From the NCBI RefSeq assembly GCF_014054985.1, contig NZ_CP059569.1, positions 434,001 to 498,000 on the forward strand: a stretch of DNA of 64,000 nt. Direction: 5' to 3'. The first letter of the stretch is position 1, and every line of letters starts with the position of its first letter. The DNA is from Kingella oralis (lineage in GTDB: Bacteria; Pseudomonadota; Gammaproteobacteria; Burkholderiales; Neisseriaceae). Under the pieces are notes generated by a model. That model worked only from the letters and a program-made list of their open reading frames with translations, was not told the DNA's origin and ran no database searches. Of this stretch, positions 7,759 to 16,716 are shown in pieces. The position numbers were made by a program, and so were the translations under genes.

Positions 7759-8270
7759 ATGATGACAAAACGAGCGCGCGGTTACACAAAGACATCCGCA
7801 CCCTGCGCCGCCGCATTCCCGCCGTGCGCTCGCGCATGGACAACTTCATCACCGCCGACAACGGCGCAAGCTATCATCTGAACTGCGCCGTTACCGTGTT
7901 CAACAAAACCGTGCGCGGCAGCGAAGTGGAAATTTTTATCCATGCCGATGAACCTGCCACGCCCTATTTGGCGCGGGTTGCCGAGATGGTACGGCGTTTG
8001 GCGGACTATCCTGCGGAAAAACTGATGGCGGCATATAACGACAGCCCGTGTTTGGCGTTGGTGCAGAGCTTTGCCGAATACCGCGACAAGGAAGCGGATG
8101 AAGATTGGTTTGACGCGCTGGAAGTGTATTCGCTGGTGTTTGACTGCGGCGGCGGGCGCATCGTTACCACCGTTACCGCGGGCGATGTTTATTTGGGCGA
8201 TGCTTATTTGATGGTTGAATTTGCTGATGAAACGCTGCAAACGGTAACGATTGATTATGACGAAACTTGA
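7752..8270 (+). CDS. hypothetical protein, acidic, next to the prophage end
   Basis: I do not recognise this 172-aa protein. It starts with a basic helix (LHKDIRTLRRRIPAVRSRM). It then has a mixed alpha/beta region with two strand-like stretches (CAVTVFNKTVRGSEVEIFI and AGDVYLGDAYLMVEF) and an acidic end (TVTIDYDET). There is no signal peptide or membrane segment. Codon use is GC-rich like the surrounding genes. It lies between the prophage terminator and a DUS terminator, so it may be phage cargo or a host gene. The start overlaps an inverted repeat and has no clear ribosome site. Confidence 0.6.
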   Translation: MQNDDKTSARLHKDIRTLRRRIPAVRSRMDNFITADNGASYHLNCAVTVFNKTVRGSEVEIFIHADEPATPYLARVAEMVRRLADYPAEKLMAAYNDSPCLALVQSFAEYRDKEADEDWFDALEVYSLVFDCGGGRIVTTVTAGDVYLGDAYLMVEFADETLQTVTIDYDET

Positions 8271-8385
8271 AATACAGTTGATTAAACAGACCATGATACG
8301 GCGTTGCCAATGCCCGTATGCACTATTCGTACACGGCTCTCGTTGCCGCCTATTTTAATCAACGATACACAAAACACGACGCAAT

Positions 8386-8427
8386 AAAGGCAGCCTGAAA
8401 ACGCTCATCCCGTTTTAGGCTGCCTTT
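8386..8427. terminator. bidirectional DUS hairpin between the 7752 gene and envC
   Basis: AAAGGCAGCCTGAAAACG and CGTTTTAGGCTGCCTTT form an inverted pair with a 7-base loop, with A and T runs outside. It lies between convergent genes and can stop transcription from both sides. Confidence 0.75.
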
Positions 8428-8438
8428 GCCATGCGCGC

Positions 8439-9710
8439 CTAGCGCAGCCAAACCAGCGGATTCATAATCTTATTGCGATAGCGCAGTTCCAAATACAAGC
8501 CTTGCTCGCCTGCGGGCAGCGTGCCGCTGGTGGCGATGGTTTGCCCTGCGCCAACGTGGCTGCCGTTGCTGGCGCTGATGCTGGATAAGCCTGCATACAC
8601 CGACATATAGCCGTTGCCGTGGTCAATAATCATCATATTGCCGTAGCCCGCTTGGTTGGCGGTGTAAACCACCGTGCCTGCGGCGATGCTGCGCACGGGC
8701 GCGGGCGCGGTGGCGATGAAAATGCCGCGCCATGTACCTCCGCTGGGGCGGGCGGTGCCAAAGCGCCCAATGATGTTGCCCGATGCGGGCATGATGCCGC
8801 GCAGGGGTTTTTGGGCGGCAGGTTTGGCGGCTTCGGCTGGGGTTTCGGCGCGGCTGGATTGATTGGGGCGCAGGTTTAAATCTTCGCGCGTGAGCGTGGA
8901 TTTGGGCTTGCCGCCGTGTTGTTCGGCATCTTGGGCGCGTTTGCGGGCTTCTTGCGCGCGCTGTTCGGCTTCGGCTTTGCGTTGGGCGTTTTGCTTGGCA
9001 ACGATGTTGGCAATCACTTGGTTAAGCTGGCGTTCGTTGGCGTGCAGTTGGGCAAGTTTCTGGCGACGGGCGGTGATGTCTTTGCTTAATTGGTTGCTGT
9101 TGGCTTGGGCTTGGCTTTGGGTTTGCCCGAGTTTTTTGAGTTTTTGCCGTTGCTGGACGGTGAGTTGTTCTATGCGTTTGAGCTCGGTGTTGATGGCTTG
9201 CTCTTGGGTGTTGAGCTCGGTTTGCTGTTGTACCAGTTTGTCAATCAGGGCTTTGTTGGCTTGGTTGATGTGGCGGGTGTAGGTGAGAAAGCGGCTTTTT
9301 TGGTTGGCATCGCTGCTTTTGAGCAGCAGGGCTACGGCGGCGGGCTGGGGGTTTTTGTAGTTGTTGGCAAGCAGTTGGGCAACTTGGGCTTTGGTGTTGC
9401 TGATGTTGGTTTGCAGCTGGGATAGGGTGGTTTGCAGGGCGGTGAGTTTTTGCCATTCGGCTTGTTCGCGCTGGGTAAGCTCGTTGAGCTCGCGGCGGGC
9501 TTTGGCGATGGCGATTTGGGTTTCGCGCAGGATTTGCGCGGCGCGGCGTTGTGCGGCTTGCTTGGCAGCGAGGTCTTTTTGCGTGGCGGCGATGGCATCG
9601 CGCACGGTGTCTAGCTGGGCGTTGGCATTGGCGGGTGTTTCGTTGGCGGCGGGGGCGATTTGCGGCGCGAGTAGGGCGATGCTGAGCAGCAGAGCGGCAG
9701 ATGTTTTCAT
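8439..9710 (-). CDS. envC: EnvC-like murein hydrolase activator (degenerate LytM/M23 domain)
   Basis: The 423-aa protein has a signal peptide (MKTSAALLLSIALLAP), a long coiled coil over roughly residues 30-240 rich in Gln, Ala and Lys, a charged linker, and a C-terminal LytM domain (about 310-423). The residues expected in active M23 peptidases (HxxxD and HxH) are replaced: the core reads WRGIFIATAPAP and YLELRYRNK. This matches EnvC, which activates N-acetylmuramoyl-L-alanine amidases at the septum rather than cutting the wall itself. The frame extends upstream to 9809, but that part reads through DUS sequence. The first Met with a signal peptide is at 9710. Confidence 0.85.
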   Translation of the reverse strand: MKTSAALLLSIALLAPQIAPAANETPANANAQLDTVRDAIAATQKDLAAKQAAQRRAAQILRETQIAIAKARRELNELTQREQAEWQKLTALQTTLSQLQTNISNTKAQVAQLLANNYKNPQPAAVALLLKSSDANQKSRFLTYTRHINQANKALIDKLVQQQTELNTQEQAINTELKRIEQLTVQQRQKLKKLGQTQSQAQANSNQLSKDITARRQKLAQLHANERQLNQVIANIVAKQNAQRKAEAEQRAQEARKRAQDAEQHGGKPKSTLTREDLNLRPNQSSRAETPAEAAKPAAQKPLRGIMPASGNIIGRFGTARPSGGTWRGIFIATAPAPVRSIAAGTVVYTANQAGYGNMMIIDHGNGYMSVYAGLSSISASNGSHVGAGQTIATSGTLPAGEQGLYLELRYRNKIMNPLVWLR

Positions 9711-9903
9711 GAATTCGGTTTGTGTTAAGCGTTTGAAAATGGGGGCTATTATAGTGAGTTTCAGGCTGCCTTGATAGCAGCGGCAAAGGCAGCCTAAAAA
9801 TGGGCGCATGGTGATGGGCTGCGTTTTCAGGCTGCCGCAGGGCAGGGCGGTTATGCGCTGCGCGAGATAGGCAGCCTGAAAAGCAAATATCCGCTGTTTA
9901 CCG

Positions 9904-9909
9904 TATAAT
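9904..9909 (+). promoter_or_regulatory. candidate -10 box for prfA
   Basis: TATAAT lies about 50 bases before the prfA start in an otherwise DUS-filled gap. No good -35 is seen at the usual distance, so only the -10 is supported. Confidence 0.35.
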
Positions 9910-9959
9910 TCGCCGTTTTTTCAACCCTTTTCAGGCAGCCTGAAAACCAGATTCCAATC

Positions 9960-11036
9960 ATGAAACCATCCATCCAATCCAAACTGCAAAACCTATCTCA
10001 CCGCCTAGAAGAAGTAACCGCCTTGCTCGGCTCGCCCGAAGCCACTGCAAACATGGACAGCTATCGCCGGCTCAACCAAGAGCACGCCGAGCTCACGCCC
10101 ATCGTGGACACCTACCACGCCTACACCCAAGCGCAAAGCGACTTGGCAGACGCACAAGAAATGCTGTCCGACCCCGAAATGAAAGACTTTGCCTTTGAGG
10201 AAATTCAGGCTGCCAAAGACACCATCGAGCGGCTGGACTTAGAGCTGCAAAAACTGCTACTGCCCAAAGACGCCGACGACGACAAAAACATCTTTATAGA
10301 AATCCGCGCAGGCACAGGCGGCGACGAAGCCGCCCTGTTCGCAGGCGACCTGCTGCGCATGTACACCCGCTACGCCGAGCGCAACCGTTGGCAAACCGAA
10401 ATCGTCTCCGCCAGCGAAAGCGACCTCGGCGGCTACAAAGAAGTCATCGTGCGCCTCGTCGGCTTGGGCGCGTACAGCAAACTTAAATTTGAAAGCGGCG
10501 GCCACCGCGTGCAGCGCGTTCCCGCCACCGAAAGCCAAGGGCGCATCCACACCTCCGCCTGCACCGTTGCCGTGATGCCCGAAGCCGATGAACTCGCCAA
10601 AATAGAATTAAACGACAAAGACTTACGCATAGACACCTTCCGCGCATCAGGCGCAGGCGGGCAACACATCAACAAAACCGACTCCGCCGTGCGTATCACC
10701 CACCTGCCCACAGGGCTGGTCGTAGAATGCCAAGACGGGCGCAGCCAACACACCAACAAAGAAAAAGCCCTAAAAGTGCTCGCCGCGCGGCTCAACGACA
10801 TTCAAAAACGCGAAGCCCACGCCAAAGAAGCCGCCGAACGCAAATCGCTCATCGGCAGCGGCGATAGAAGCGAGCGCATTCGCACCTACAACTACCCGCA
10901 AGGCCGCGTTACCGACCACCGCATCAACCTCACCCTGCACAAACTGGATTTTGTGATGGACGGCGATATGGACGAAATCACCAGCGCGCTGATTGCCGAG
11001 CATCAGGCGGAATTGTTGGCGGCGATGGGGGATTGA
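9960..11036 (+). CDS. prfA: peptide chain release factor 1
   Basis: The 358-aa length is standard for RF1. The stop-codon recognition tripeptide region reads RVPATESQG, with PAT in place of the usual PxT of RF1, and the universal GGQ motif (GAGGQHINKT) that triggers peptidyl-tRNA hydrolysis lies near residue 233. RF1 reads UAA and UAG on the ribosome. The gene stands alone between DUS elements, and a strong DUS hairpin terminator begins 15 bases after its stop. Confidence 0.96.
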   Translation: MKPSIQSKLQNLSHRLEEVTALLGSPEATANMDSYRRLNQEHAELTPIVDTYHAYTQAQSDLADAQEMLSDPEMKDFAFEEIQAAKDTIERLDLELQKLLLPKDADDDKNIFIEIRAGTGGDEAALFAGDLLRMYTRYAERNRWQTEIVSASESDLGGYKEVIVRLVGLGAYSKLKFESGGHRVQRVPATESQGRIHTSACTVAVMPEADELAKIELNDKDLRIDTFRASGAGGQHINKTDSAVRITHLPTGLVVECQDGRSQHTNKEKALKVLAARLNDIQKREAHAKEAAERKSLIGSGDRSERIRTYNYPQGRVTDHRINLTLHKLDFVMDGDMDEITSALIAEHQAELLAAMGD

Positions 11037-11050
11037 TACTGATACATAGC

Positions 11051-11096
11051 AAAAGGCAGCCTGAAAACAGAATTGGGTGTTTTCAGGCTGCCTTTT
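11051..11096. terminator. perfect DUS hairpin between convergent prfA and the aldo/keto reductase
   Basis: AAAAGGCAGCCTGAAAAC and GTTTTCAGGCTGCCTTTT are exact complements around a short loop, with A and T runs outside. It should work as a bidirectional terminator. Confidence 0.88.
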
Positions 11097-11098
11097 CG

Positions 11099-12019
11099 CT
11101 ATTTCAACAAATCCCGCCGATTAAAATACCGCGCCGTATAAGTCCCGTCCAAATGCTTTTTGCCGCCGTAAATGGGAAAGGTGGCGACTTCGCCGTAATG
11201 TTCAATGGCGGGCAGCGCATCCAACGCCGCCATATCCGCCGCGCTAATCTCAAAATCTACGGCTGCGTTTTCGCGCATCTTAGCGGGATGGGCGGTTTTG
11301 GGCAGGGCGATTAAGCCGTGCTGCAAGCAATAGCGGATGCACAGCTGGGCAACGGATACGCCGTAATGCGCGGCGATATCGGCAAGCGCGGGGTTGCGCA
11401 GCATCACACCGTGTCCCAGCGGCGAATAGGCTTCCACGGCAATGCGGCGGGCGCGGCAAAAATCAATCAACGCAAACGGCATATTGCTGATGTGCGCCAA
11501 AACCTGATTCACCATAGGCTGCACTTCGGCATGGTCTAGCAGGTTTTGCAAATCGGCTTCTTCAAAATTAGACACGCCGATGGCACGGATTTTGCCTGCG
11601 TGATACAGCTCTTCCATTGCTTGCCATGCCGCTAAGTTGCCTTCAAAATAATGATTGCTTTCACGAAAATCCGTCCACGGCTGCGGCGCGTGAATCAGCA
11701 TCAAATCTATGTAATCCACATCCAAATCCACAAACGATTGCGCCAGCGCGGCTTGGGCATCGGCATAATTTTTATGCTGTGCGAGCAATTTGCTGGTGAG
11801 GAAAATCTCTTCCCGCGCGATGCCGCTGGCGCGAATGCCTGCGCCCACGCCTTGCTCGTTGCCGTAATCTTGGGCGGTGTCTAGATGGCGGTAGCCCGCC
11901 GCTAAGGCAGCCTGAACGGCAGGGCCGGCATCGGCGTTGTCAATCATCCATGTGCCAAAGCCCAGTTGCGGGATGGCGGTGCCGTTGGCAAGGGTCAGCG
12001 TTTGAGTGAATGCGCTCAT
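11099..12019 (-). CDS. aldo/keto reductase (2,5-diketo-D-gluconate reductase type)
   Basis: The 306-aa protein is a TIM-barrel aldo/keto reductase. It shows GFGTWMIDN at the N-terminus, the catalytic segment HLDTAQDYGNE (Asp and Tyr of the tetrad, about residues 46-51), LTSKLL with the catalytic Lys, and DLMLIHAPQPW with the catalytic His. The C-terminal NADPH-binding loop reads ALPKTAHPAKMREN. It reduces small carbonyl compounds in the cytosol; the natural substrate is not evident. It lies in the same direction as rpoD but behind its own terminator. Confidence 0.9.
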   Translation of the reverse strand: MSAFTQTLTLANGTAIPQLGFGTWMIDNADAGPAVQAALAAGYRHLDTAQDYGNEQGVGAGIRASGIAREEIFLTSKLLAQHKNYADAQAALAQSFVDLDVDYIDLMLIHAPQPWTDFRESNHYFEGNLAAWQAMEELYHAGKIRAIGVSNFEEADLQNLLDHAEVQPMVNQVLAHISNMPFALIDFCRARRIAVEAYSPLGHGVMLRNPALADIAAHYGVSVAQLCIRYCLQHGLIALPKTAHPAKMRENAAVDFEISAADMAALDALPAIEHYGEVATFPIYGGKKHLDGTYTARYFNRRDLLK

Positions 12020-12036
12020 GGTTTGCTCCTTCGGTA

Positions 12037-12083
12037 AGAATGAAAAACAAAAAACCTGTATTCACATTATGAATACAGGTTCT
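12037..12083 (-). terminator. rho-independent terminator of rpoD
   Basis: AACCTGTATTC (12053-12063) and GAATACAGGTT (12071-12081) form a perfect 11-bp stem with a 7-base loop. On the reverse strand the hairpin is followed by a T-rich run. It is one of the few strong terminators here not built from DUS. Confidence 0.85.
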
Positions 12084-12105
12084 GAGAATCCGCAACCCTG
12101 CGCGA

Positions 12106-14070
12106 TTATTTTCCTTCTTCGCTGTCCAAGAAGCTTTTCAGCTTATCGGAGCGCGTAGGGTGGCGCAATTTGCGCAATGCTTTGGCTTCAATTTGGCGGA
12201 TGCGCTCGCGCGTAACGTCAAACTGTTTGCCCACTTCTTCCAGCGTGTGGTCGGTGTTCATATCAATGCCAAAGCGCATCCGCAACACTTTTGCTTCGCG
12301 CGGGGTCAGGCTTTCCAATACGCCGGCGGTTACTTCGCGCAGGCTCGAATACATCGCCGCTTCGGCAGGCGCAACATTGTTCACGTCTTCGATAAAGTCG
12401 CCCAAGTGGCTGTCGTCATCGTCGCCAATCGGTGATTCCATGGAAATCGGCTCTTTGGCGATTTTCATGATTTTGCGGATTTTGTCTTCGGGCATTTCCA
12501 TCAATTCCGCCAGTTTTGCAGAATCGGGGTCTTCGCCTGTTTCTTGCAGATATTGGCGCGAAATGCGGTTCATTTTGTTAATCGTTTCAATCATGTGAAC
12601 CGGGATGCGGATGGTGCGCGCTTGGTCGGCGATGGAGCGCGTAATCGCTTGGCGAATCCACCAAGTGGCATAAGTGGAAAACTTATAACCGCGGCGGTAC
12701 TCGAATTTGTCCACCGCTTTCATCAAGCCGATGTTGCCTTCCTGAATCAAATCAAGGAACTGCAAGCCGCGGTTGGTGTATTTTTTGGCAATGGAAATTA
12801 CCAAACGCAAGTTCGCCTGAATCATTTTTTGCTTGGCGGCGGCGGTTTCTTTTTCGCTTTTCACCATGTTTTTGCTGATGTCTTTCAGCTCGGCGATGGA
12901 TACGCGCGCGTGCTGTTCCAGCTCGGCCATTTCGGTTTGTTTTTCCAAAATGGCATGGCGGAAGCGGTCGAGCGTTTCGCTCCATGCGCGTTTTTTGGCG
13001 ATTTCTTCTTCAATCCAGTCCAAATTGGTGGCGTTGGGCAGGAAGTGGGCGATGAAATGGTCTCTGTCCATGTTCACGCGGTCTAGGCAGATGTCGCGGA
13101 TTTCGCGTTCTAGCTTGCGAATTTTTTCTACGCGCGAGCGCAGGCTGTCGCTCAATTTTTCAATTTGGCGGGTGGAAAAGCGCACTTCAAGCAATTTGTT
13201 GGCGATGTTGCCGCGATGTTCCAAGTATTTTGCGCTGCTGCTGCCGCTTTTGTCTAACGCGCGAATCATCAGGTTGTAGCTTTTTTCAATTTGTTTGAAG
13301 TGGTCTAAAACTTGGGCTTTGAGTTCTTCCAAGTTTTGGCTTTCTATGGCGGCGCTGTCGCCTTCGCTGTCGTCGTCATCGCCGCTTTCGTCGCCGTCGC
13401 TTTCGTCGCTTTCATCGCCGGATGCGGCTTGATGGCTGTTCAGGCTGCTTTCCAGATGCCCTAAGCCCAGTTCGTTGAGCAAGACTTCGTTGGGGTCGAT
13501 GATGGCTTCCACCACTTCGTCCACTTTGATTTCGTCTTTTTTGATTTGGTTGATTAAATCTAAAATCTCACCGATTGAACCGGGGCAGGCTGAAATGGCT
13601 TGAATCATGTTTTTCAAGGCGTTTTCAATTTCTTTGGCGATTTTGATCTCGTCTTCGCGGGTGAGCAAATCCACTTGCCCCATTTCGCGCATATACATGC
13701 GCACGGGGTCGGTGGTGCGCCCGAATTCGGAATCGGCTTGCGAGAGCGCGGCTTCGGCTTCGGCAACGGCATCTTCGTCGGTGATGGCGGTGCTGTTGTC
13801 GTTCATCAGCAGGCTGTCGGCATCGGGGGCTTCTTCGGTTACTTGGATGCCCAAGCCTTGAATCATGTTGACGATGTTGTCAATCTGCTCGGCATCGGAC
13901 ATGTCGTCGGGCAGGGCGTCGTTGATTTCGGCGTAGGTGATGTAGCCGCGCTCTTTGCCTTGGATGATTAAGCGGCGCAGGCGTTCGCGTTGCTCTTCTG
14001 GGGTGAGCGGGCGGTTGTCGTTGCTGAGGGTTTCTTCGTTTTCTTGTTCGGGGAGGTGTTTTTCAGACAT
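12106..14070 (-). CDS. rpoD: primary sigma factor RpoD (sigma-70)
   Basis: The 654-aa protein closely follows the neisserial RpoD. It has region 1.1 at the N-terminus, region 1.2 with DPVRMYMREMGQ, and a long acidic non-conserved region (a Glu/Asp/Ser run near 215-235). Region 2 follows with NLRLVISIAKKY and the -10-reading GYKFSTYATWWIRQAI, then region 3 and region 4 with REAKVLRMRFGI and the helix-turn-helix VTRERIRQIEAKAL. It directs core RNA polymerase to housekeeping promoters. ATG 14070 is chosen; an in-frame GTG nine bases upstream (14079) is possible. Confidence 0.96.
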   Translation of the reverse strand: MSEKHLPEQENEETLSNDNRPLTPEEQRERLRRLIIQGKERGYITYAEINDALPDDMSDAEQIDNIVNMIQGLGIQVTEEAPDADSLLMNDNSTAITDEDAVAEAEAALSQADSEFGRTTDPVRMYMREMGQVDLLTREDEIKIAKEIENALKNMIQAISACPGSIGEILDLINQIKKDEIKVDEVVEAIIDPNEVLLNELGLGHLESSLNSHQAASGDESDESDGDESGDDDDSEGDSAAIESQNLEELKAQVLDHFKQIEKSYNLMIRALDKSGSSSAKYLEHRGNIANKLLEVRFSTRQIEKLSDSLRSRVEKIRKLEREIRDICLDRVNMDRDHFIAHFLPNATNLDWIEEEIAKKRAWSETLDRFRHAILEKQTEMAELEQHARVSIAELKDISKNMVKSEKETAAAKQKMIQANLRLVISIAKKYTNRGLQFLDLIQEGNIGLMKAVDKFEYRRGYKFSTYATWWIRQAITRSIADQARTIRIPVHMIETINKMNRISRQYLQETGEDPDSAKLAELMEMPEDKIRKIMKIAKEPISMESPIGDDDDSHLGDFIEDVNNVAPAEAAMYSSLREVTAGVLESLTPREAKVLRMRFGIDMNTDHTLEEVGKQFDVTRERIRQIEAKALRKLRHPTRSDKLKSFLDSEEGK

Positions 14071-14079
14071 AGGGGGCAC

Positions 14080-14614
14080 TCGATAAGGGTGATTTATCCG
14101 CGTGTTGGATAGGGGATGCTCTGCTTCTTTGGTGCAGCAATGGGGGCGGATAGCGGGTTTTGCCTGCGATAGCGCATTTGGCTTTCAGGCGAAAAGTTTT
14201 CGGGGATATGGTGGTTGGGATTGGGAATTGCAAGGGCAGCCTGAAAAGGTTTTTGGCGTTTCAGGCTGCGGTTGTTAGGTATGAAGCGGTGTTTGCACGC
14301 ACTATCATTTTTCTTGCGCGCGAGACTAAGGAGCGGATGGCGGCGGATGCGGTTTTCAGGCTGCCTTGTATGCGGCTGCGCGGGTTTATGCTTGTTTCAT
14401 CCCACAGGCTGTTTAGGCAGCCTGAAAATCCCTTGCTTGGGGAAACGCAGAAACCTTTTGACGGGGGCAAGCCGTCAAAAGGTTTGGGTTTAAAAACGCG
14501 TATCGGCAATTATCATGGATTGTTATCTCGTTGATAGGGCTGCTGCGTTGTTTTTTGCGCGGGCCGGGAATAAACCAGCCTTGCGGTCGCGCCGATTTTT
14601 AATGGGAAACGGGC
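14080..14614. other. 535-bp non-coding gap upstream of rpoD
   Basis: The gap holds several DUS copies and one strong hairpin (14451-14485). Open frames across it (for example 14160-14534) have no ribosome site and are built from translated DUS, so no gene is called. No convincing promoter was found by eye, although rpoD transcription must start here. Confidence 0.6.
14451..14485. repeat. perfect 14-bp palindromic hairpin upstream of rpoD
   Basis: AAACCTTTTGACGG (14451-14464) and CCGTCAAAAGGTTT (14472-14485) are exact complements with a 7-base loop. Neither side has a T run, so it is not a typical terminator. Confidence 0.75.
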
Positions 14615-15454
14615 TTATTTGCCTGTAGCGAAGTATTTGGCTTCGATTTCGGCGTATTTGCCGCTGGCGCGCACTTTGGCGAGCGAGTCGTTCAGCAGGG
14701 CGAGGGTTTGGGCATCGTCTTTGCGAACCGCCATGCCGTAGTGTTCGGCGGGGAAGTCGGGCAGGGCGACCATTTTGAAGCCTTTGCTGCTGTTGTTTTT
14801 AATGTAGTGGGCGACAACGGCGTTGTCCAAAATGCCTGCGTCCACGCCGCCGTTTTCCACTTCTTTGGTGAGCAGGCCTACGTTGTCAAAGCGGACTACT
14901 TGCTCGCTGGTCGGCCCGAAGATTTTTTGCGCGGCGTAATCGCCTGTGTAGCCCGTTACCACGCCGATTTTGTGCAGTTTTTTCAAATCTTCTACCTTGG
15001 CCACATTTTTGCTGGGCGGCACCAAAACCACTTGGGTGATTTGGTAATAAGGTTCGCTAAACGCCATGGTGGCTTTGCGTTCGTCGGTGATGGTGATGCC
15101 TGACACCAACACATCGGCGTCGCCGTTGCTTAATGCGGGGAACAGGCTTTCCCACGGTTGGTCTTTGTATTCCACTTTGAAATTGCCCGCTTCGCCCATG
15201 GCGTTAATCAGGTCAATATCAAAGCCTGTTACTTTTTTGTTTTCGTCCAGCGATTCAAACGGGGCGAATGTAGCATTGCCCGCCACGCGCAGCACTCTGC
15301 CGTTGCCATCGGCTGTGCCTGATGCGCCTGATGCGGCGGCGGGTGCGGGATGGGATGCGCTGTGGTTGGCAGGGGCGTTGCTTTGTCCGCCGCAAGCGGC
15401 AAGCGATAGGGTGAGGCATGAGAAAGCGGCAGACAGCCATGTTTTTGTGGTCAT
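14615..15454 (-). CDS. amino-acid ABC transporter substrate-binding lipoprotein (SBP family 3)
   Basis: The 279-aa protein has a lipoprotein signal (CLTLSLAACGG, lipid on Cys 21), a short Ala/Ser/Pro linker, and a full family-3 solute-binding domain. The domain shows FAPFESLDENKKVTGFDIDL near residue 62, the ligand-contact stretch SGITITDERK, and GVVTGYTGDYA in the second lobe. It would capture a polar amino acid in the periplasm for an ABC importer. No permease or ATPase gene lies beside it, so the partners are elsewhere. Confidence 0.9.
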   Translation of the reverse strand: MTTKTWLSAAFSCLTLSLAACGGQSNAPANHSASHPAPAAASGASGTADGNGRVLRVAGNATFAPFESLDENKKVTGFDIDLINAMGEAGNFKVEYKDQPWESLFPALSNGDADVLVSGITITDERKATMAFSEPYYQITQVVLVPPSKNVAKVEDLKKLHKIGVVTGYTGDYAAQKIFGPTSEQVVRFDNVGLLTKEVENGGVDAGILDNAVVAHYIKNNSSKGFKMVALPDFPAEHYGMAVRKDDAQTLALLNDSLAKVRASGKYAEIEAKYFATGK

Positions 15455-15661
15455 TGGTTAAGCATTCCTGTGAGAGTTGATGGCGGGAAAACAACTGGCG
15501 GATTTTACCTGATGTTTGGGAAGTAATGTAAGCGTTTTTTAAGTTTTGTTAGCATCTTGCCGCGTGGCTTAACTTTTGCTGCGGTGTGCTGTTTTGCAAA
15601 GGTTTTGCGCGGCCATAAGGCAGCCTGAAAACAAGGCAGCCTGAAAAGTTGCGGCGCGGTT

Positions 15662-15698
15662 AAAAGAAAAACCGCTTTTCGTGGCATGAAAAGCGGTT
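15662..15698 (-). terminator. terminator of the FKBP lipoprotein gene
   Basis: AACCGCTTTTC (15670-15680) and GAAAAGCGGTT (15688-15698) form a perfect 11-bp stem with a 7-base loop, followed on the reverse strand by TTCTTTT. It lies just after the stop of the FKBP gene. Confidence 0.8.
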
Positions 15699-15715
15699 GG
15701 CTGCCGTTAAAACGC

Positions 15716-16606
15716 TTATTTTTTGGCAGGCTGTTGCGCTTGTTGCATTTGTTGCTGCATTTGTTTGGCTTGTGCTTCTTGGGCGCGTTTTACCAATTTT
15801 TCGCCTTCGCCTTTTTGCACTTTGTTCACTTTGATGTCAAACACCAAAACAGAGTTGGCGGGGATGCTGCCTTGGCCGCGTTCGCCGTAAGCCAGTTTGG
15901 CGGGAACGTAAAGCGTGTATTCGCCGCCTTCTTTCATCAGCTGCAAGCCTTCCACCCAGCCTTGGATAAACGCGCCGTCCACAACGGGCGCGTCCATGGG
16001 TTGGTTGTTGTGGTTTTTGGTGCTGTCAAACACGGTGCCGTCGGTGAGGCGGCCTTCGTATTCCACGGTTACCAAATCGCCTTTGGCAACTTGCGCGCCG
16101 GTGCCTTCTTTGGTTACTTTGTATTGCAGGCCGGATTCGGTGGTTTTCACGCCTTCTTTGGCTTTGTTGTCTGCCAGGTATTTTTCGCCGGCGGCTGCGG
16201 TTTCGCTGGCTTGTTTTTTAGCGAATTCGTCCATTTTCTTTTGCACGCCTGCGATAGCGGTTTGGATTTGCTGTTCGTTTAATTGCGACGGCGTGCCTGC
16301 CATTTGGTCGTTGATGCCTTTGATAAGGGCTTCGGTATCCACGTCAACGCCGCTTTTTTTCAGCGTGTCGAGCTGGGCGCTCATGGCAAATTGGTAGCCC
16401 AGCAAGTAGCCCAGCTGTTTGCTTTCGGTTTCTAAGCCGGCAACGGGCGCGGCAGAAGCGGGCGCAGATGCTGCGCCTGATGCGGATGACGCTGCGGCGG
16501 GGGCGGCTGCGCCTGATGCGGCTTTGGGTTGCCCTGCGTTTTGGTTGCAGGCGGTCAAAGCGAGCGAAGCGGCGATGATGCTTAAAACAAGAGCGTGTTT
16601 TTTCAT
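15716..16606 (-). CDS. FKBP-type peptidyl-prolyl isomerase lipoprotein (FkpA/Mip-like)
   Basis: The 296-aa product has a lipoprotein signal (SIIAASLALTACNQ) and an Ala/Ser/Pro-rich linker. A helical dimerisation domain with KQLGYLLGYQFA follows (about 75-170), then a C-terminal FKBP domain (KGDLVTVEYEGRLTDGTVFDST, FIQGWVEGLQLM, YGERGQGSIPANSVLVFDI). The tail is Gln/Met-rich. It is likely a periplasmic or surface-anchored folding catalyst, as in neisserial Mip. The frame extends upstream to 16717, but the lipoprotein signal fixes the start at ATG 16606. Confidence 0.9.
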   Translation of the reverse strand: MKKHALVLSIIAASLALTACNQNAGQPKAASGAAAPAAASSASGAASAPASAAPVAGLETESKQLGYLLGYQFAMSAQLDTLKKSGVDVDTEALIKGINDQMAGTPSQLNEQQIQTAIAGVQKKMDEFAKKQASETAAAGEKYLADNKAKEGVKTTESGLQYKVTKEGTGAQVAKGDLVTVEYEGRLTDGTVFDSTKNHNNQPMDAPVVDGAFIQGWVEGLQLMKEGGEYTLYVPAKLAYGERGQGSIPANSVLVFDIKVNKVQKGEGEKLVKRAQEAQAKQMQQQMQQAQQPAKK

Positions 16607-16642
16607 TTGTGTTGCCTTTTTTGCTTGGATTGAAAGGGCGCG

Positions 16643-16683
16643 ATTATAGCGGTTTTTTATTTGTTGGCACATTCGTTTATAAT
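16643..16683. promoter_or_regulatory. divergent -10 boxes between the FKBP gene and prmB
   Basis: ATTATA at 16643-16648 is TATAAT on the reverse strand, 37 bases before the FKBP start. TATAAT at 16678-16683 is forward, 34 bases before prmB. Clear -35 boxes at 17 bases are missing on both sides. The gap is free of DUS and AT-rich. Confidence 0.45.
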
Positions 16684-16716
16684 GGTCTTTTCGTTTGCTT
16701 AACATTTTTATTGACA

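Noticed and set aside
9361..9774. Forward-strand frame with hydrophobic, Cys-rich product opposite envC
   Set aside because: It is antisense to the Gln/Ala-rich coiled coil of envC. Its Leu/Trp/Cys composition is what antisense of that codon use yields.
14160..14534. 124-codon open frame upstream of rpoD
   Set aside because: Much of it is translated DUS (CKGSLKRF, FRLPCM, FRQPEN). It has no ribosome site or family likeness, and it spans the 14-bp hairpin.
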